NCBI GenBank assembly: GCA_947492525.1
Contig: CANLNQ010000014.1
Coordinates: 62,001 to 126,000 of the forward strand
Direction of reading: 5' to 3'
DNA: 64,000 bases
Origin: an uncultured Granulosicoccus sp.
GTDB lineage: Bacteria > Pseudomonadota > Gammaproteobacteria > Granulosicoccales > Granulosicoccaceae
A program made the position numbers and the translations under genes. Each line of letters begins with the position of its first letter. The stretch's first letter is position 1. Shown one piece after another: positions 8,869 to 17,542 of the stretch. A model generated the notes under the pieces. It did not search any database, had not been told where the DNA came from, and saw only the letters and a program-made list of their open reading frames with translations.

Positions 8869-11235
8869 CTATGAGGCCAGTCTGTCGGCAAGGAACTGCC
8901 AGGTTTCCACGATTGTGTCAGGGTTCAGTGATGCACTCGAGATCCCTTGTTCCATCAACCACTGGGCCAGATCCGGGTGATCCGATGGGCCCTGACCACA
9001 GATACCCACGTACTTGCCCTGCCTGTGTGCCGCAGAGATGGCCATCTGCAGCATCTTCTTGACTGCCGGATCCCGCTCATCGAACAGATGCGCCACCAGC
9101 CCTGAATCACGATCCAGTCCCAGCGTCAATTGCGTCAGATCGTTGGAGCCGATGGAGAAACCGTCGAAGCGGGTCAGGAACTCGTCGGCCAAGATGGCGT
9201 TGCTCGGTACCTCGCACATCATGACCACACGCAGATCGTGCTCGCCACGCTGCAGACCGTTTTCAGCCATGAGCGCCAGCACCTGATCTGCCTCTTCGAG
9301 CGTACGAACAAACGGCACCATGAGTTCGACATTCCTGAACCCCATGACCTCGCGCACATGTTTCAGTGCGCGGCATTCGAGCTCGAAGCACTCGGAGAAG
9401 GAGGAAGACAGATAGCGTGACGCGCCCCGGAATCCGATCATCGGATTTTCCTCCTCGGGCTCGAACAGCACACCACCGATCATGTTGCGGTATTCATTCG
9501 ACTTGAAATCGGACAGGCGAACGATGACCGGGTGCGGTGCAAAGGCGGCTGCCAGCGTTGCCACACCTTCGGCAATCTTGTTCACATAGAATGCCAGCGG
9601 ATCGGCATAACCGGCACTGCGCTCGGCGATCTGTTGCTGGACATCCTCGGGCATGGCATCGTGATTCAACAGCGCCTTGGGATGAATGCCGATCGTATTG
9701 CTGATGATGAACTCCAGTCGTGCCAGTCCGATACCGTTGTGCGGCAATTGACTGAAGCCGAAGGCCCGTTCCGGATTACCCACATTCATGGTGAGCTTGA
9801 AGGGCAGTTCGGGCAGCTTGTCGAGCTGGGTCTCGGCAATGTCGAATGTCAGGCTGCCTTCATAGATGTAGCCCGTGTCGCCTTCGGCGCAGCTGACGGT
9901 GACTTCCTGGCCATCCTTGAGCTGGCTGGTGGCATCGTTGCAACCGACGACAGCCGGTACACCCAGTTCGCGAGCGATGATGGCGGCATGGCAGGTGCGT
10001 CCACCACGGTTGGTCACGATCGCCGCTGCGCGTTTCATGACGGGCTCCCAGTCGGGGTCGGTCATGTCGGTAACCAGTATGTCACCGTCCTGCACGCTTC
10101 CGATCTGGGCAATGCTGTCCACGATTCTGACTACGCCCGCACCGATTCGCTGACCGATGCTGCGTCCGCTGGTGAGGACGGCTGCCTGATGAGAGGCCAG
10201 CTGGTAGCGGGTGATGACATTGCGATTGCTGCGTGATTCAACCGTTTCGGGACGCGCCTGCAGTATGTACAGCTTGCCATCGTTGCCATCCTTGCCCCAT
10301 TCGATATCCATTGGTCGGCCGTAGTGCTTCTCGATGGTCACGGCCATGCGCGCCAGCGATTGCACATCGTCATCATCGAGTGAGAATCGCATCTGGTCCT
10401 GCAGATCGACATCGACGGTGTCAACGGCCGTATCCTGACCGTAGATCATCTTGATGCGCTTGGCACCGCGGCTGCGCTTGAGTATGGCCGGCCGATCGGC
10501 CAGCAGCGTCGGCTTGTGAACGTAGAATTCATCGGGATTCACCGACCCCTGCACCACGCATTCACCCAGGCCCCAGGAGGAGGTGATGAAAACGGCATCG
10601 CTGAATCCGGACTCGGTGTCGATCGAGAACATCACGCCGCTGGCACCGATGTCGCTGCGTACCATCCTCTGGATGCCTGCCGACAGCGCAACATCGGCAT
10701 GTGCAAATCCCTGGTGTACCCGATAGGAGATGGCGCGATCGTTGTACAGGGAGGCAAACACCTCGCGGATTCGCAACAGTACGTCGTCCAGGGATTGCAC
10801 GTTCAGAAAGGTTTCCTGCTGTCCGGCAAAGGACGCTTCCGGCAGATCTTCGGCCGTGGCCGACGAACGGACAGCGACCGAGGCCGCACCACCTGCGCCT
10901 TGACTGATCTGCTCCCAGCCTTGAGTGACCGCGTCGACCAGACCCTGCGGCAAGGGGGTGTCGATGACCCACTGACGGATTCTTGCGCCGGTTTCTGCCA
11001 GGGCCTGCATGTCATCGGTATCCAGTTCGTCCAGACAGGCATTGATCCGCTCATCCAGACCGCTGACCTGCAGATGCTCGCGAAACGCATCGGCGGTGGT
11101 GGCAAAGCCATCCGGTACGCTGATGCCGGCATTGGACAGATTGGAGATCATCTCTCCCAATGAGGCATTCTTGCCGCCCACTACCGGGACATCGTTCATG
11201 CCCAGGTCCTTGAACCAACTGATGTATTGAGTCAC
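8869..11235 (-). CDS. ppsA: Phosphoenolpyruvate synthase
   Basis: A 788-residue PEP synthase (pyruvate, water dikinase), converting pyruvate, ATP and water to PEP, AMP and phosphate for gluconeogenesis. The N-terminal ATP-grasp domain begins with [10 protein letters not shown]. The phospho-histidine swivelling domain carries [19 protein letters not shown] with the catalytic histidine. The C-terminal barrel has [16 protein letters not shown] and the CGQGPSDHP active-site cysteine region. Length matches the family. It is divergent from ppsR, whose product controls it by reversible phosphorylation. Gluconeogenic growth on amino acids and organic acids suits the other catabolic genes here. Confidence 0.97.
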   Translation of the reverse strand: MTQYISWFKDLGMNDVPVVGGKNASLGEMISNLSNAGISVPDGFATTADAFREHLQVSGLDERINACLDELDTDDMQALAETGARIRQWVIDTPLPQGLVDAVTQGWEQISQGAGGAASVAVRSSATAEDLPEASFAGQQETFLNVQSLDDVLLRIREVFASLYNDRAISYRVHQGFAHADVALSAGIQRMVRSDIGASGVMFSIDTESGFSDAVFITSSWGLGECVVQGSVNPDEFYVHKPTLLADRPAILKRSRGAKRIKMIYGQDTAVDTVDVDLQDQMRFSLDDDDVQSLARMAVTIEKHYGRPMDIEWGKDGNDGKLYILQARPETVESRSNRNVITRYQLASHQAAVLTSGRSIGQRIGAGVVRIVDSIAQIGSVQDGDILVTDMTDPDWEPVMKRAAAIVTNRGGRTCHAAIIARELGVPAVVGCNDATSQLKDGQEVTVSCAEGDTGYIYEGSLTFDIAETQLDKLPELPFKLTMNVGNPERAFGFSQLPHNGIGLARLEFIISNTIGIHPKALLNHDAMPEDVQQQIAERSAGYADPLAFYVNKIAEGVATLAAAFAPHPVIVRLSDFKSNEYRNMIGGVLFEPEEENPMIGFRGASRYLSSSFSECFELECRALKHVREVMGFRNVELMVPFVRTLEEADQVLALMAENGLQRGEHDLRVVMMCEVPSNAILADEFLTRFDGFSIGSNDLTQLTLGLDRDSGLVAHLFDERDPAVKKMLQMAISAAHRQGKYVGICGQGPSDHPDLAQWLMEQGISSASLNPDTIVETWQFLADRLAS

Positions 11236-11381
11236 TTCAACTCCTTGTTACAAGACGTTGCCAGTGGCAACGGTCAGTATCCAGGCGTGGCGGAACGCTT
11301 GCCTGAAAGCTCGTCGTATCGCACAGTGCACGATATGGTAATGGATTTGCCCACCGCAGATTGCACTGACATACAAAGCTC

Positions 11382-12209
11382 ATGCCCAACACACAGAAAC
11401 GTACTGCCTTTATCGTCTCGGATCGTACCGGATTGACAGCCGAGGCCATGGCTCACAGCTTGCTGAGTCAGTTCCCCAGCATCGATTTTCATATGGAGAC
11501 CTTCACCTTTGTCGACACTGTCGGCAAGGCCAGGAAGCTGGTGGACCGTTGTCATCAGATCCAGCAGAGCAGCGGTATGGCTCCGTTGATATTCCTGACC
11601 ATGGTCAACGATGATCTGCGGGCAGTGTTTGATGAAACGGGTATGGAGATCTTCGATCTGTTCCGAACGTTCATCGGCCCTATGGAGGAACGGCTTGGTG
11701 TCAAATCGTCCCATACGATCGGAAAATCGCACGGTGTTACCGATGAGAAGGCCTATACATCGAGAATTGCCGCTGTGCACTTTGCGCTGCAGACCGACGA
11801 CGGGATGGACCTGGAGCACTATCGACAGGCAGATCTGATCATTGTCGGTGTGTCGCGTTGCGGCAAGACGCCCACATCCCTGTATCTGTCCCTGCATTAC
11901 GGACTGTATGTGTCGAACTATCCACTGACCGATCACGAACTGGAAAAGAAGGAGCTGCCACCTGCCTTGCAGCGTCATACCGACAAGCTCTTCGGCCTGA
12001 CGATTGACCCGTTTCGCCTGTTGCAGATTCGCCAGCAACGGTATCAGGGGTCGAGCTACAGCACCGCAGCCACCTGCCAGCGCGAAATTGCGCAGGCAGA
12101 GGCCCTGTTTCGCGCCAATGGCATACCCTGGCTGAACACCACCCGAATGTCGGTAGAGGAGATCGGGGCCATGGTGGTCAACCGAACGCGCGCCGAGCCT
12201 TCTGTCTGA
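11382..12209 (+). CDS. ppsR: PEP synthase regulatory kinase/phosphorylase
   Basis: A 275-residue DUF299/PSRP protein that inactivates and reactivates PEP synthase by ADP-dependent threonine phosphorylation and phosphate-dependent dephosphorylation. The opening FIVSDRTGLTAEAMAHSLL and the P-loop-like GVSRCGKTPTSLYLSLHYG are family hallmarks, and the length is standard. It is divergent from ppsA with a 146-bp shared intergenic region, the usual gammaproteobacterial arrangement, which supports PEP synthase rather than pyruvate phosphate dikinase as its target. Confidence 0.95.
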   Translation: MPNTQKRTAFIVSDRTGLTAEAMAHSLLSQFPSIDFHMETFTFVDTVGKARKLVDRCHQIQQSSGMAPLIFLTMVNDDLRAVFDETGMEIFDLFRTFIGPMEERLGVKSSHTIGKSHGVTDEKAYTSRIAAVHFALQTDDGMDLEHYRQADLIIVGVSRCGKTPTSLYLSLHYGLYVSNYPLTDHELEKKELPPALQRHTDKLFGLTIDPFRLLQIRQQRYQGSSYSTAATCQREIAQAEALFRANGIPWLNTTRMSVEEIGAMVVNRTRAEPSV

Positions 12210-12484
12210 CAGAGGGCAGACCGGGCGACTGGGCGATCGTTGGGGCCGGTCGCAACCTGCGCGTGCACGCGAAAGGCGATCACGCGGTGCGCGCCGCTCC
12301 GACAGAGGGATAATCGCGCCTGCTTGACGCGGCGCTTCAGCTGCCTGTAACCGTTTCATGGTCTATGGGCTTAAAGTAATCGCACACGGTGCCGCTGGGA
12401 GACACAAGTCATGTTTCCAGAGGTTGTTCAGTGCCGATACCGTGTGGCAGTTCGCAGCATAGAGAAAACTCATGCGCCGTCAGC

Positions 12485-13834
12485 ATGGCCGTGCCTGCGA
12501 GCGTCCTGCTGTCGCAGTACGCCGTGCGCTGTGCGCTGTTGCCGCTCATGCTGCTGACGCCCGTGGTCGCTATGGCTCAGAGCGCTTCGCCGGATTCGAT
12601 GGCAACCTCGTTTGCCCAGGCCGAGACGCCCCGGGTGGTCGAGGGCGACATTCTGGTCTCCAGCTCGGCCAACAAGACACGGTCGATCGGACTCGCCAAG
12701 GCGTCCTCCCTGTGGCCTGACGGTATCGTGCCGTATCGCCTCGATGCCAGTCTGTCGAACAGTGGAGTCATCGCCGTGACACAGGCGGTCGAATACTGGA
12801 ACAAGGTCAGTGGGATCACGCTGGTGTCTCTGGACGAGTGGCCAGCCGGGCAGGCCAGACCCACCGATTCGGTCGTCTTTCAGGATGGTGACGGTTGCGC
12901 GTCCTGGGTGGGCAGACGCGGTGGCGAGCAGGAGATCTGGGTGGCGGCCAACTGCAACGCGGGCAGCATGATGCACGAGATCGGCCATCTTCTGGGGCTC
13001 GAGCATGAGCATACGCGTCCGGATCGTGACCAGCATATCCAGATCCACTGGAACAACATCAGCGCTGACAAGCAGCACAATTTCGACGTGGCACCAGCCG
13101 GCACTCGCTTGCTTGGCGACTATGATTACGCGTCCATCATGCATTACGGTCCCATGAATTTTTCGGCCAACGGTCTGCCGACCATCACGCCACTGGTGGA
13201 TACGGAGGATACGATGGGGCAACGTATCGCTCCCAGTGCCGGTGATCTGGCGGCGGTGGCCGAGTTGTACGCGGCGGATCTGTCCATCGTCACGACCATG
13301 GCGTCGGAGGCCGACCTGGCGCAGGTCAGTCTGCATGTCAGTAATCGCGGATTACAGGGCGCCCATCAGATTCTGGTCGAAGTTGCGTTTGGCGATGGCG
13401 AACTGTTGGCTCATTCCGGCGAGGGTTGGCAATGCCGCAGTGACGAGACAGGGCTTGCCAGTTGCGAGCTGGCTCGATTGAGCGGCGGTAGCAACAGTCA
13501 GCTGGTGCTGGAGCTTTCAGGCTCTCTGTCCAGCGGTGATATCCAGGCGCAGGTAAGTTCCAAGACACCGGATGATGACCCTGAAAACAACGCAGACAGT
13601 GTCGCCCAGGAGCCTGCGCAGGGGGCTGCCAACGCGCTTGAGGATCCGACGGTGACCGAGGTGACGACGACAATCACCCAGTTGGGTGCTGCCAGCTGGG
13701 TGTGGTTGCTGCTATCCGGCTTGCTACTGCACCGGTTGACCGGTGAGTGGATCTATCGGCAAGCCACTGACCGGGTCGAAAGATTGCGGCGGTGGCGCAG
13801 ATCCGTTCTGCGGGTCGTCAGCCGGGTTCGCTGA
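12485..13834 (+). CDS. Exported astacin-like (M12A) zinc metallopeptidase
   Basis: About 449 residues. A signal peptide (hydrophobic to VVAMAQS) precedes an astacin-family catalytic domain with the zinc signature HEIGHLLGLEHEHTRPDR, and the Met-turn region SIMHYGPMNFS holds the conserved SxMHY. C-terminal to the protease is a beta-rich module of unknown type, a Thr-rich linker, one transmembrane helix (WVWLLLSGLLLHRL) and a basic tail, so the enzyme is probably anchored in the inner membrane or sorted by its tail. ATG 12485 is preferred; ATG 12389 is also in frame. The last 111 bases overlap the convergent gene at 13724-14359. Confidence 0.8.
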   Translation: MAVPASVLLSQYAVRCALLPLMLLTPVVAMAQSASPDSMATSFAQAETPRVVEGDILVSSSANKTRSIGLAKASSLWPDGIVPYRLDASLSNSGVIAVTQAVEYWNKVSGITLVSLDEWPAGQARPTDSVVFQDGDGCASWVGRRGGEQEIWVAANCNAGSMMHEIGHLLGLEHEHTRPDRDQHIQIHWNNISADKQHNFDVAPAGTRLLGDYDYASIMHYGPMNFSANGLPTITPLVDTEDTMGQRIAPSAGDLAAVAELYAADLSIVTTMASEADLAQVSLHVSNRGLQGAHQILVEVAFGDGELLAHSGEGWQCRSDETGLASCELARLSGGSNSQLVLELSGSLSSGDIQAQVSSKTPDDDPENNADSVAQEPAQGAANALEDPTVTEVTTTITQLGAASWVWLLLSGLLLHRLTGEWIYRQATDRVERLRRWRRSVLRVVSRVR

Positions 13835-14359
13835 CGGTACATCAGAGGCGTTGGCAGGGTCTGTAACCTGATCGGTCGGGATGCCTTCATCATTCAGGGG
13901 CTGATCCTCGACGATGATGTCATCGGCGGGAGAACCGCTCGGCAGGAACTGATCGTCGCTGCCGCCACCGCCGCTGGCACTGCCTTCGCCCATCATCAAC
14001 ACCACTTCAACGATGGTGCTATCAGGCGCCTCGCTGCTGCGCACCAGCATGTGATTGGGGCTGAGTTTGGCCAGCGCCTTGTTCAGTGGCTCTTCGACGA
14101 TGTCGATGTTCACCAGAGATTCGGTGTCACCTGTCACGACCACGCTGATGCCCAGCTCATCGGTCAATACCTGAGCCAGCGTACTGGCCGATGTGTTGCT
14201 GGCCTGTACGGACAACAAGCCATCATTCTCGCTTACCTGAATCGATTGCTGGGCAGATACGGGAATGGAGAGCGTCAGGGCAAGAGCGCAGAGCATGGCT
14301 CTCGGGGACAGGTTGCGAACAGGTGATTGCAATACAGTTGACCGTGACATGAGCGTCAT
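13724..14359 (-). CDS. Exported STN/secretin-N-like protein
   Basis: A 211-residue protein with a signal peptide ending at PVSAQQ. Residues 40-120 resemble the STN fold of secretins and TonB-dependent signal transducers: ISVVVTGDTESLVNIDIVE followed by EEPLNKALAKLSPNHMLV, where a small helix-strand repeat places 'NIDIxxxPLxxAL'. The C-terminal 90 residues are low-complexity, rich in Asp, Pro, Gly and Ser. It overlaps the end of the metallopeptidase gene by 111 bases in opposite orientation. No secretin or pilus gene is near, so the partner is unknown. Confidence 0.6.
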   Translation of the reverse strand: MTLMSRSTVLQSPVRNLSPRAMLCALALTLSIPVSAQQSIQVSENDGLLSVQASNTSASTLAQVLTDELGISVVVTGDTESLVNIDIVEEPLNKALAKLSPNHMLVRSSEAPDSTIVEVVLMMGEGSASGGGGSDDQFLPSGSPADDIIVEDQPLNDEGIPTDQVTDPANASDVPSANPADDPQNGSAPPPQSFDPVSGLPIDPLTGQPVQ

Positions 14360-14523
14360 CCGAAGAGTACTGCTCGGGAGTGTAATCCTCTGAGAGGGAT
14401 TGGGGATGGCGAAGTGGTAACACGTCGAGGCGTATTGGCGCGTTCAGACAAGAAATTCACCGGATTTGCCGACTGCTCGATACTGCCAGCTCCTCCTGGC
14501 CGCCGCGTTGGGTCGGACCTCCT

Positions 14524-14560
14524 CCCGGGGTCGGACCTCGAACCGTGGTCCGACCCCGGG
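14524..14560. repeat. Perfect 14-bp inverted repeat
   Basis: CCCGGGGTCGGACC (14524-14537) and GGTCCGACCCCGGG (14547-14560) are exact reverse complements separated by a 9-base loop. A third, partial arm GGTCGGACCTC lies at 14511-14521. There is no T-run. A related single arm lies at 140-156. It sits in the 324-base gap between the divergently oriented STN-like gene and the first response regulator, about 120 bases before that gene. It could be a REP-like palindrome, a factor-dependent terminator or a protein-binding site. Apart from these arms I see nothing I can support in the gap. Confidence 0.7.
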
Positions 14561-14683
14561 TGGGCAGCGCGTTGCGGCGCCGCGAGCAAAACACCAAAAC
14601 CGTGTATATATTACAATGCATCATCTGGATGGCGCGTCCGGCGCAGATACTCGGTGCATCGACAACGTAACGGAAGCCTGTTC

Positions 14684-16078
14684 ATGCCCTCAAGACTGAC
14701 TTCGCTGGTTCTGGAAGATGACGTCACCCTCGCACGAGCCTATGAGCGGGTGCTTGTCTCACTCGGCTATCAAGTGACCATTGCCCACCGGGTGGACGCC
14801 GCCCGAACACAGATACGGGACACGGCGCCCGATCTGATGCTGATCGATATCGACCTTCCGGATGGTAATGGTCTGGATCTGATGGAAGAGCTGCGCAACG
14901 ATACGCGCGGTCGATTCATTGTGATCAGTGGTGACGATTCGCAACGCGCAGCCATCAAGAGCATCCGCAGCCAGGCAGTAGAACTGCTGTTGAAGCCGGT
15001 CGACCTGGCCAGTCTGCGAAAGATGCTTGACCCCGACAATCCGGATCTTGCCATCACTGCCTCCGACGAGCAAGGCTCATCGACCGCGGACAGTACGGAA
15101 GGGGGAGCGCAGACAAGTGCCGAGCGTACTGCCGGGGTGGTCGCTGCCGCTGACGCCAAGACCGGCTGGTTTCAGGTCGGCAAGCATCATGCACTGAGCA
15201 CACTGCGCACGACCATGAGCTTCAGCGCCGAACGCAGTCGCGGGCATGCGCTGATCACCGGCGAACCCGGAGTGGACAAGCCGTCCGTTGCCCGGGCCAT
15301 CCATCAACGCGGTCGGCGAACCGGCGAGTGCCTGATCATCGATTGTGCCGGTGAAACGGATGAACTGGCAATGGTCAGAATGTTCGGGCAGGAAGACCCC
15401 CGCACGGGTGAGGTCTTGCACCGAGGCTATATCGAGCAGGCCGCGGCAGGCACACTGGTGCTTGACCATGTCGAGAAGCTGCCGGTCGACATGCAATCGC
15501 GATTACTGCCGTTTCTCGAGTCCGGATCGTTTCGGCGGGTCGATGGCAGCAAAGGGGCGGAAGCCACCCTCTCGGTGATCGGCATCGCCCGTGACGCCGG
15601 AACGACCGATGTCGATGAGACCTCGTTGCGCTCTGACTTTCTGTTCCGACTGGCGCAGACCACACTGGCCGTACCCAACCTTCGACAGTGCCGGGATGAT
15701 ATCCAGGAGATTGCCGACTGGCTGGTGGCGGAGGCCGCCGGTTCGCGCGCAGGCAATCTGCAACTCTCTGCCGCCAGTCGTGAGCTGGTCGCCAACGCCG
15801 TGTGGAAGCGCAATGTGCGCGAACTGCGCAGTGTCATCGAGCAGGCCGTGGCGGCGACGGGCTCTGGTGAGGAAGTCGTGATCGAAGCCGACCAGACGGA
15901 TGCCGTCAGTGCGGATTCCGGTTCGGACATCAGCCAATGGGTGGGCACCACCATCTGGGAGTTCGAAAGGCAGTTGCTCAATGCAACGCTTCTGCATTTC
16001 GACGGTGACAAGGAAAAGACCGCGAAGACACTCGGCGTCAGTCTCAAGACGCTTTACAACCGCATGAATGCGTACTGA
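14684..16078 (+). CDS. NtrC-like response regulator with degenerate AAA+ domain (first of pair)
   Basis: 464 residues. Receiver domain 1-120 has the acidic pocket (EDD), phospho-acceptor Asp55 in LIDIDLPDG and Lys104. A linker follows, then an AAA+ domain from about 165 to 400 and a Fis-type helix-turn-helix at 441-464 (KTLGVSLKTLYNRM). The AAA+ domain is altered: Walker A reads GEPGVDKP (193-200), Walker B reads LVLDHV (258-263) with His in place of the catalytic Glu, and the GAFTGA loop that contacts sigma-54 is missing. The Arg-finger region (LRSDFLFRL) and sensor II (NVRELR) remain. ATG 14684 follows GGAAG; the frame stays open upstream to 14414. Likely a phosphorylation-dependent DNA-binding regulator that does not drive sigma-54. 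Confidence 0.85.
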   Translation: MPSRLTSLVLEDDVTLARAYERVLVSLGYQVTIAHRVDAARTQIRDTAPDLMLIDIDLPDGNGLDLMEELRNDTRGRFIVISGDDSQRAAIKSIRSQAVELLLKPVDLASLRKMLDPDNPDLAITASDEQGSSTADSTEGGAQTSAERTAGVVAAADAKTGWFQVGKHHALSTLRTTMSFSAERSRGHALITGEPGVDKPSVARAIHQRGRRTGECLIIDCAGETDELAMVRMFGQEDPRTGEVLHRGYIEQAAAGTLVLDHVEKLPVDMQSRLLPFLESGSFRRVDGSKGAEATLSVIGIARDAGTTDVDETSLRSDFLFRLAQTTLAVPNLRQCRDDIQEIADWLVAEAAGSRAGNLQLSAASRELVANAVWKRNVRELRSVIEQAVAATGSGEEVVIEADQTDAVSADSGSDISQWVGTTIWEFERQLLNATLLHFDGDKEKTAKTLGVSLKTLYNRMNAY

Positions 16079-16098
16079 AAGCCGGGAAACGAACAGAC

Positions 16099-17475
16099 AT
16101 GAGTGACATGAACATGAACGAACAGCCTGCACTGGATGTATTGATCGTCGAGGACGATGTGGCCACCGCCACCGCCTTGCAAAGAGTGCTCGAACGCGCC
16201 GAATTCAAGGCCGACAACGTGCAGACCTTGTCCGAGGCCATCGAAAGGGTGGAGCAAAGTCCTCCAGCGGTGCTCTTGCTGGATCTGTCCCTGCCTGATG
16301 GCGATGGCGTCGATGCCATCAGAAACCTGAGTGCGGCAGGCGTCGGGCAGATCATCGTGATCAGCGGCACCGACGATGCAGAACGAACCCGTCGCTGCCT
16401 GCAGGCCGGTGTCTTCGATTTCCTGGTCAAGCCTGCGCAGGCCCGTGATCTGTTGCTGGCAGTCCGACGTGCCGATGCGCATCGTCGCAAATCGACCGTT
16501 GCCACCCGGGACTACCCCCCGGAGCTGACGCTGGGATTCGGGGCGATGGAAGGCAAGTCGCAGGCAAGCCAGGATTTGTTCAGGCAATTGCGGCAGGTGG
16601 GGGACAAGGCTCCCTGTCCTGCGCTGATCATCGGGCAACCGGGTGTGATGAAGGATGACGTGGCCGCCTTGCTGCACCAGTTCGGTAACCGGCCGGGAAA
16701 GGCCTATGTCATCAGTTGTGCGTCCGAGACAGGACAGCAGGCGGTTGACCGCTTCTTCGGTAATGCAGAGAGTGATGAGGCCAATGGCATCGAGTCATAC
16801 CTGAAGAAAGCCGATGGTGGCACTCTGGTGCTTGACGACGTATCGACGCTGTCTCTGGATATTCAACAGCGACTGAAGAGTTTCATGATTTCCGGCAAGG
16901 CCTTGTCAAGCAATGCGCTGACGCCGACGAAATACAATTGTTCAATCGTCGGCATCCTGCGCGAACCGGCAGAGGCTGCGCTGACGGAGGGGCGACTGTA
17001 CGATCCGTTCTACTACACCCTGGCGAAGAACACCATTCGGGTACCCCCGCTGGTCGAACGCAAGGAGGATATAGAGCTGTTTGCCAGGCGTGCCGTCGAT
17101 CAGCTCAACCGGGTTTTCGACAGCGAAAAGAGTCTGTCGACCGAGATGCTGGAGCAGCTGCGGGGACACTACTGGCCCGGTAACCAGGTCGAGCTGAAGA
17201 ACACCTTGTTGACCGCTTACCGTCTCACAGAAGATGGTGACGAAATCGGGGCTGATCCGACGCTGTTTGTCGAAAGTGATAGTGGTGTCAGTGACCAGAT
17301 TGCGCCGTTCATCGGCATGGCCTTCAAGGACGTGGAAGAACAATTGATCAAGGCGACGTTGCAGGCGTGTGACAACAACAAGAGCCAGAGCGCCAAAGTT
17401 CTGGGTATAAGCCTCAAGACTTTGTACAATCGTCTCAATCGCTATGAAGAAGAGCAGACGGCCGTTGAAGACTAG
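16099..17475 (+). CDS. NtrC-like response regulator with strongly degenerate AAA+ domain (second of pair)
   Basis: 458 residues with the same plan as its upstream neighbour, 20 bp away: receiver with Asp62 in LLDLSLPDGDG and Lys111, AAA+-like middle, and Fis-type helix-turn-helix at 425-450 (KVLGISLKTLYNRL). The middle domain is more decayed: Walker A is GQPGVMKDD (179-187), GAFTGA is absent, the Arg-finger segment reads YDPFYYTL and sensor II reads GNQVELKN, lacking the usual arginines. Walker B keeps two acids (LVLDDV, 243-248). Near-identical recognition helices (SLKTLYNR in both) suggest shared or overlapping DNA targets, perhaps as a heterodimer. No histidine kinase is adjacent. Confidence 0.85.
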   Translation: MSDMNMNEQPALDVLIVEDDVATATALQRVLERAEFKADNVQTLSEAIERVEQSPPAVLLLDLSLPDGDGVDAIRNLSAAGVGQIIVISGTDDAERTRRCLQAGVFDFLVKPAQARDLLLAVRRADAHRRKSTVATRDYPPELTLGFGAMEGKSQASQDLFRQLRQVGDKAPCPALIIGQPGVMKDDVAALLHQFGNRPGKAYVISCASETGQQAVDRFFGNAESDEANGIESYLKKADGGTLVLDDVSTLSLDIQQRLKSFMISGKALSSNALTPTKYNCSIVGILREPAEAALTEGRLYDPFYYTLAKNTIRVPPLVERKEDIELFARRAVDQLNRVFDSEKSLSTEMLEQLRGHYWPGNQVELKNTLLTAYRLTEDGDEIGADPTLFVESDSGVSDQIAPFIGMAFKDVEEQLIKATLQACDNNKSQSAKVLGISLKTLYNRLNRYEEEQTAVED

Positions 17476-17542
17476 CGTCTGATATCTGTGCCGGGTCCGT
17501 CCTTCATCGCAATGCGACTCATTCTTCGGGGACGGAAGCAAG

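Noticed and set aside
11274-12359. 361-codon frame opposite ppsR
   Set aside because: Antisense shadow of a well-conserved gene; it has no domain.
14414-14683. 90-residue N-terminal extension of the first response regulator
   Set aside because: It would translate the 14-bp hairpin and has no domain; ATG 14684 with GGAAG starts the receiver correctly.
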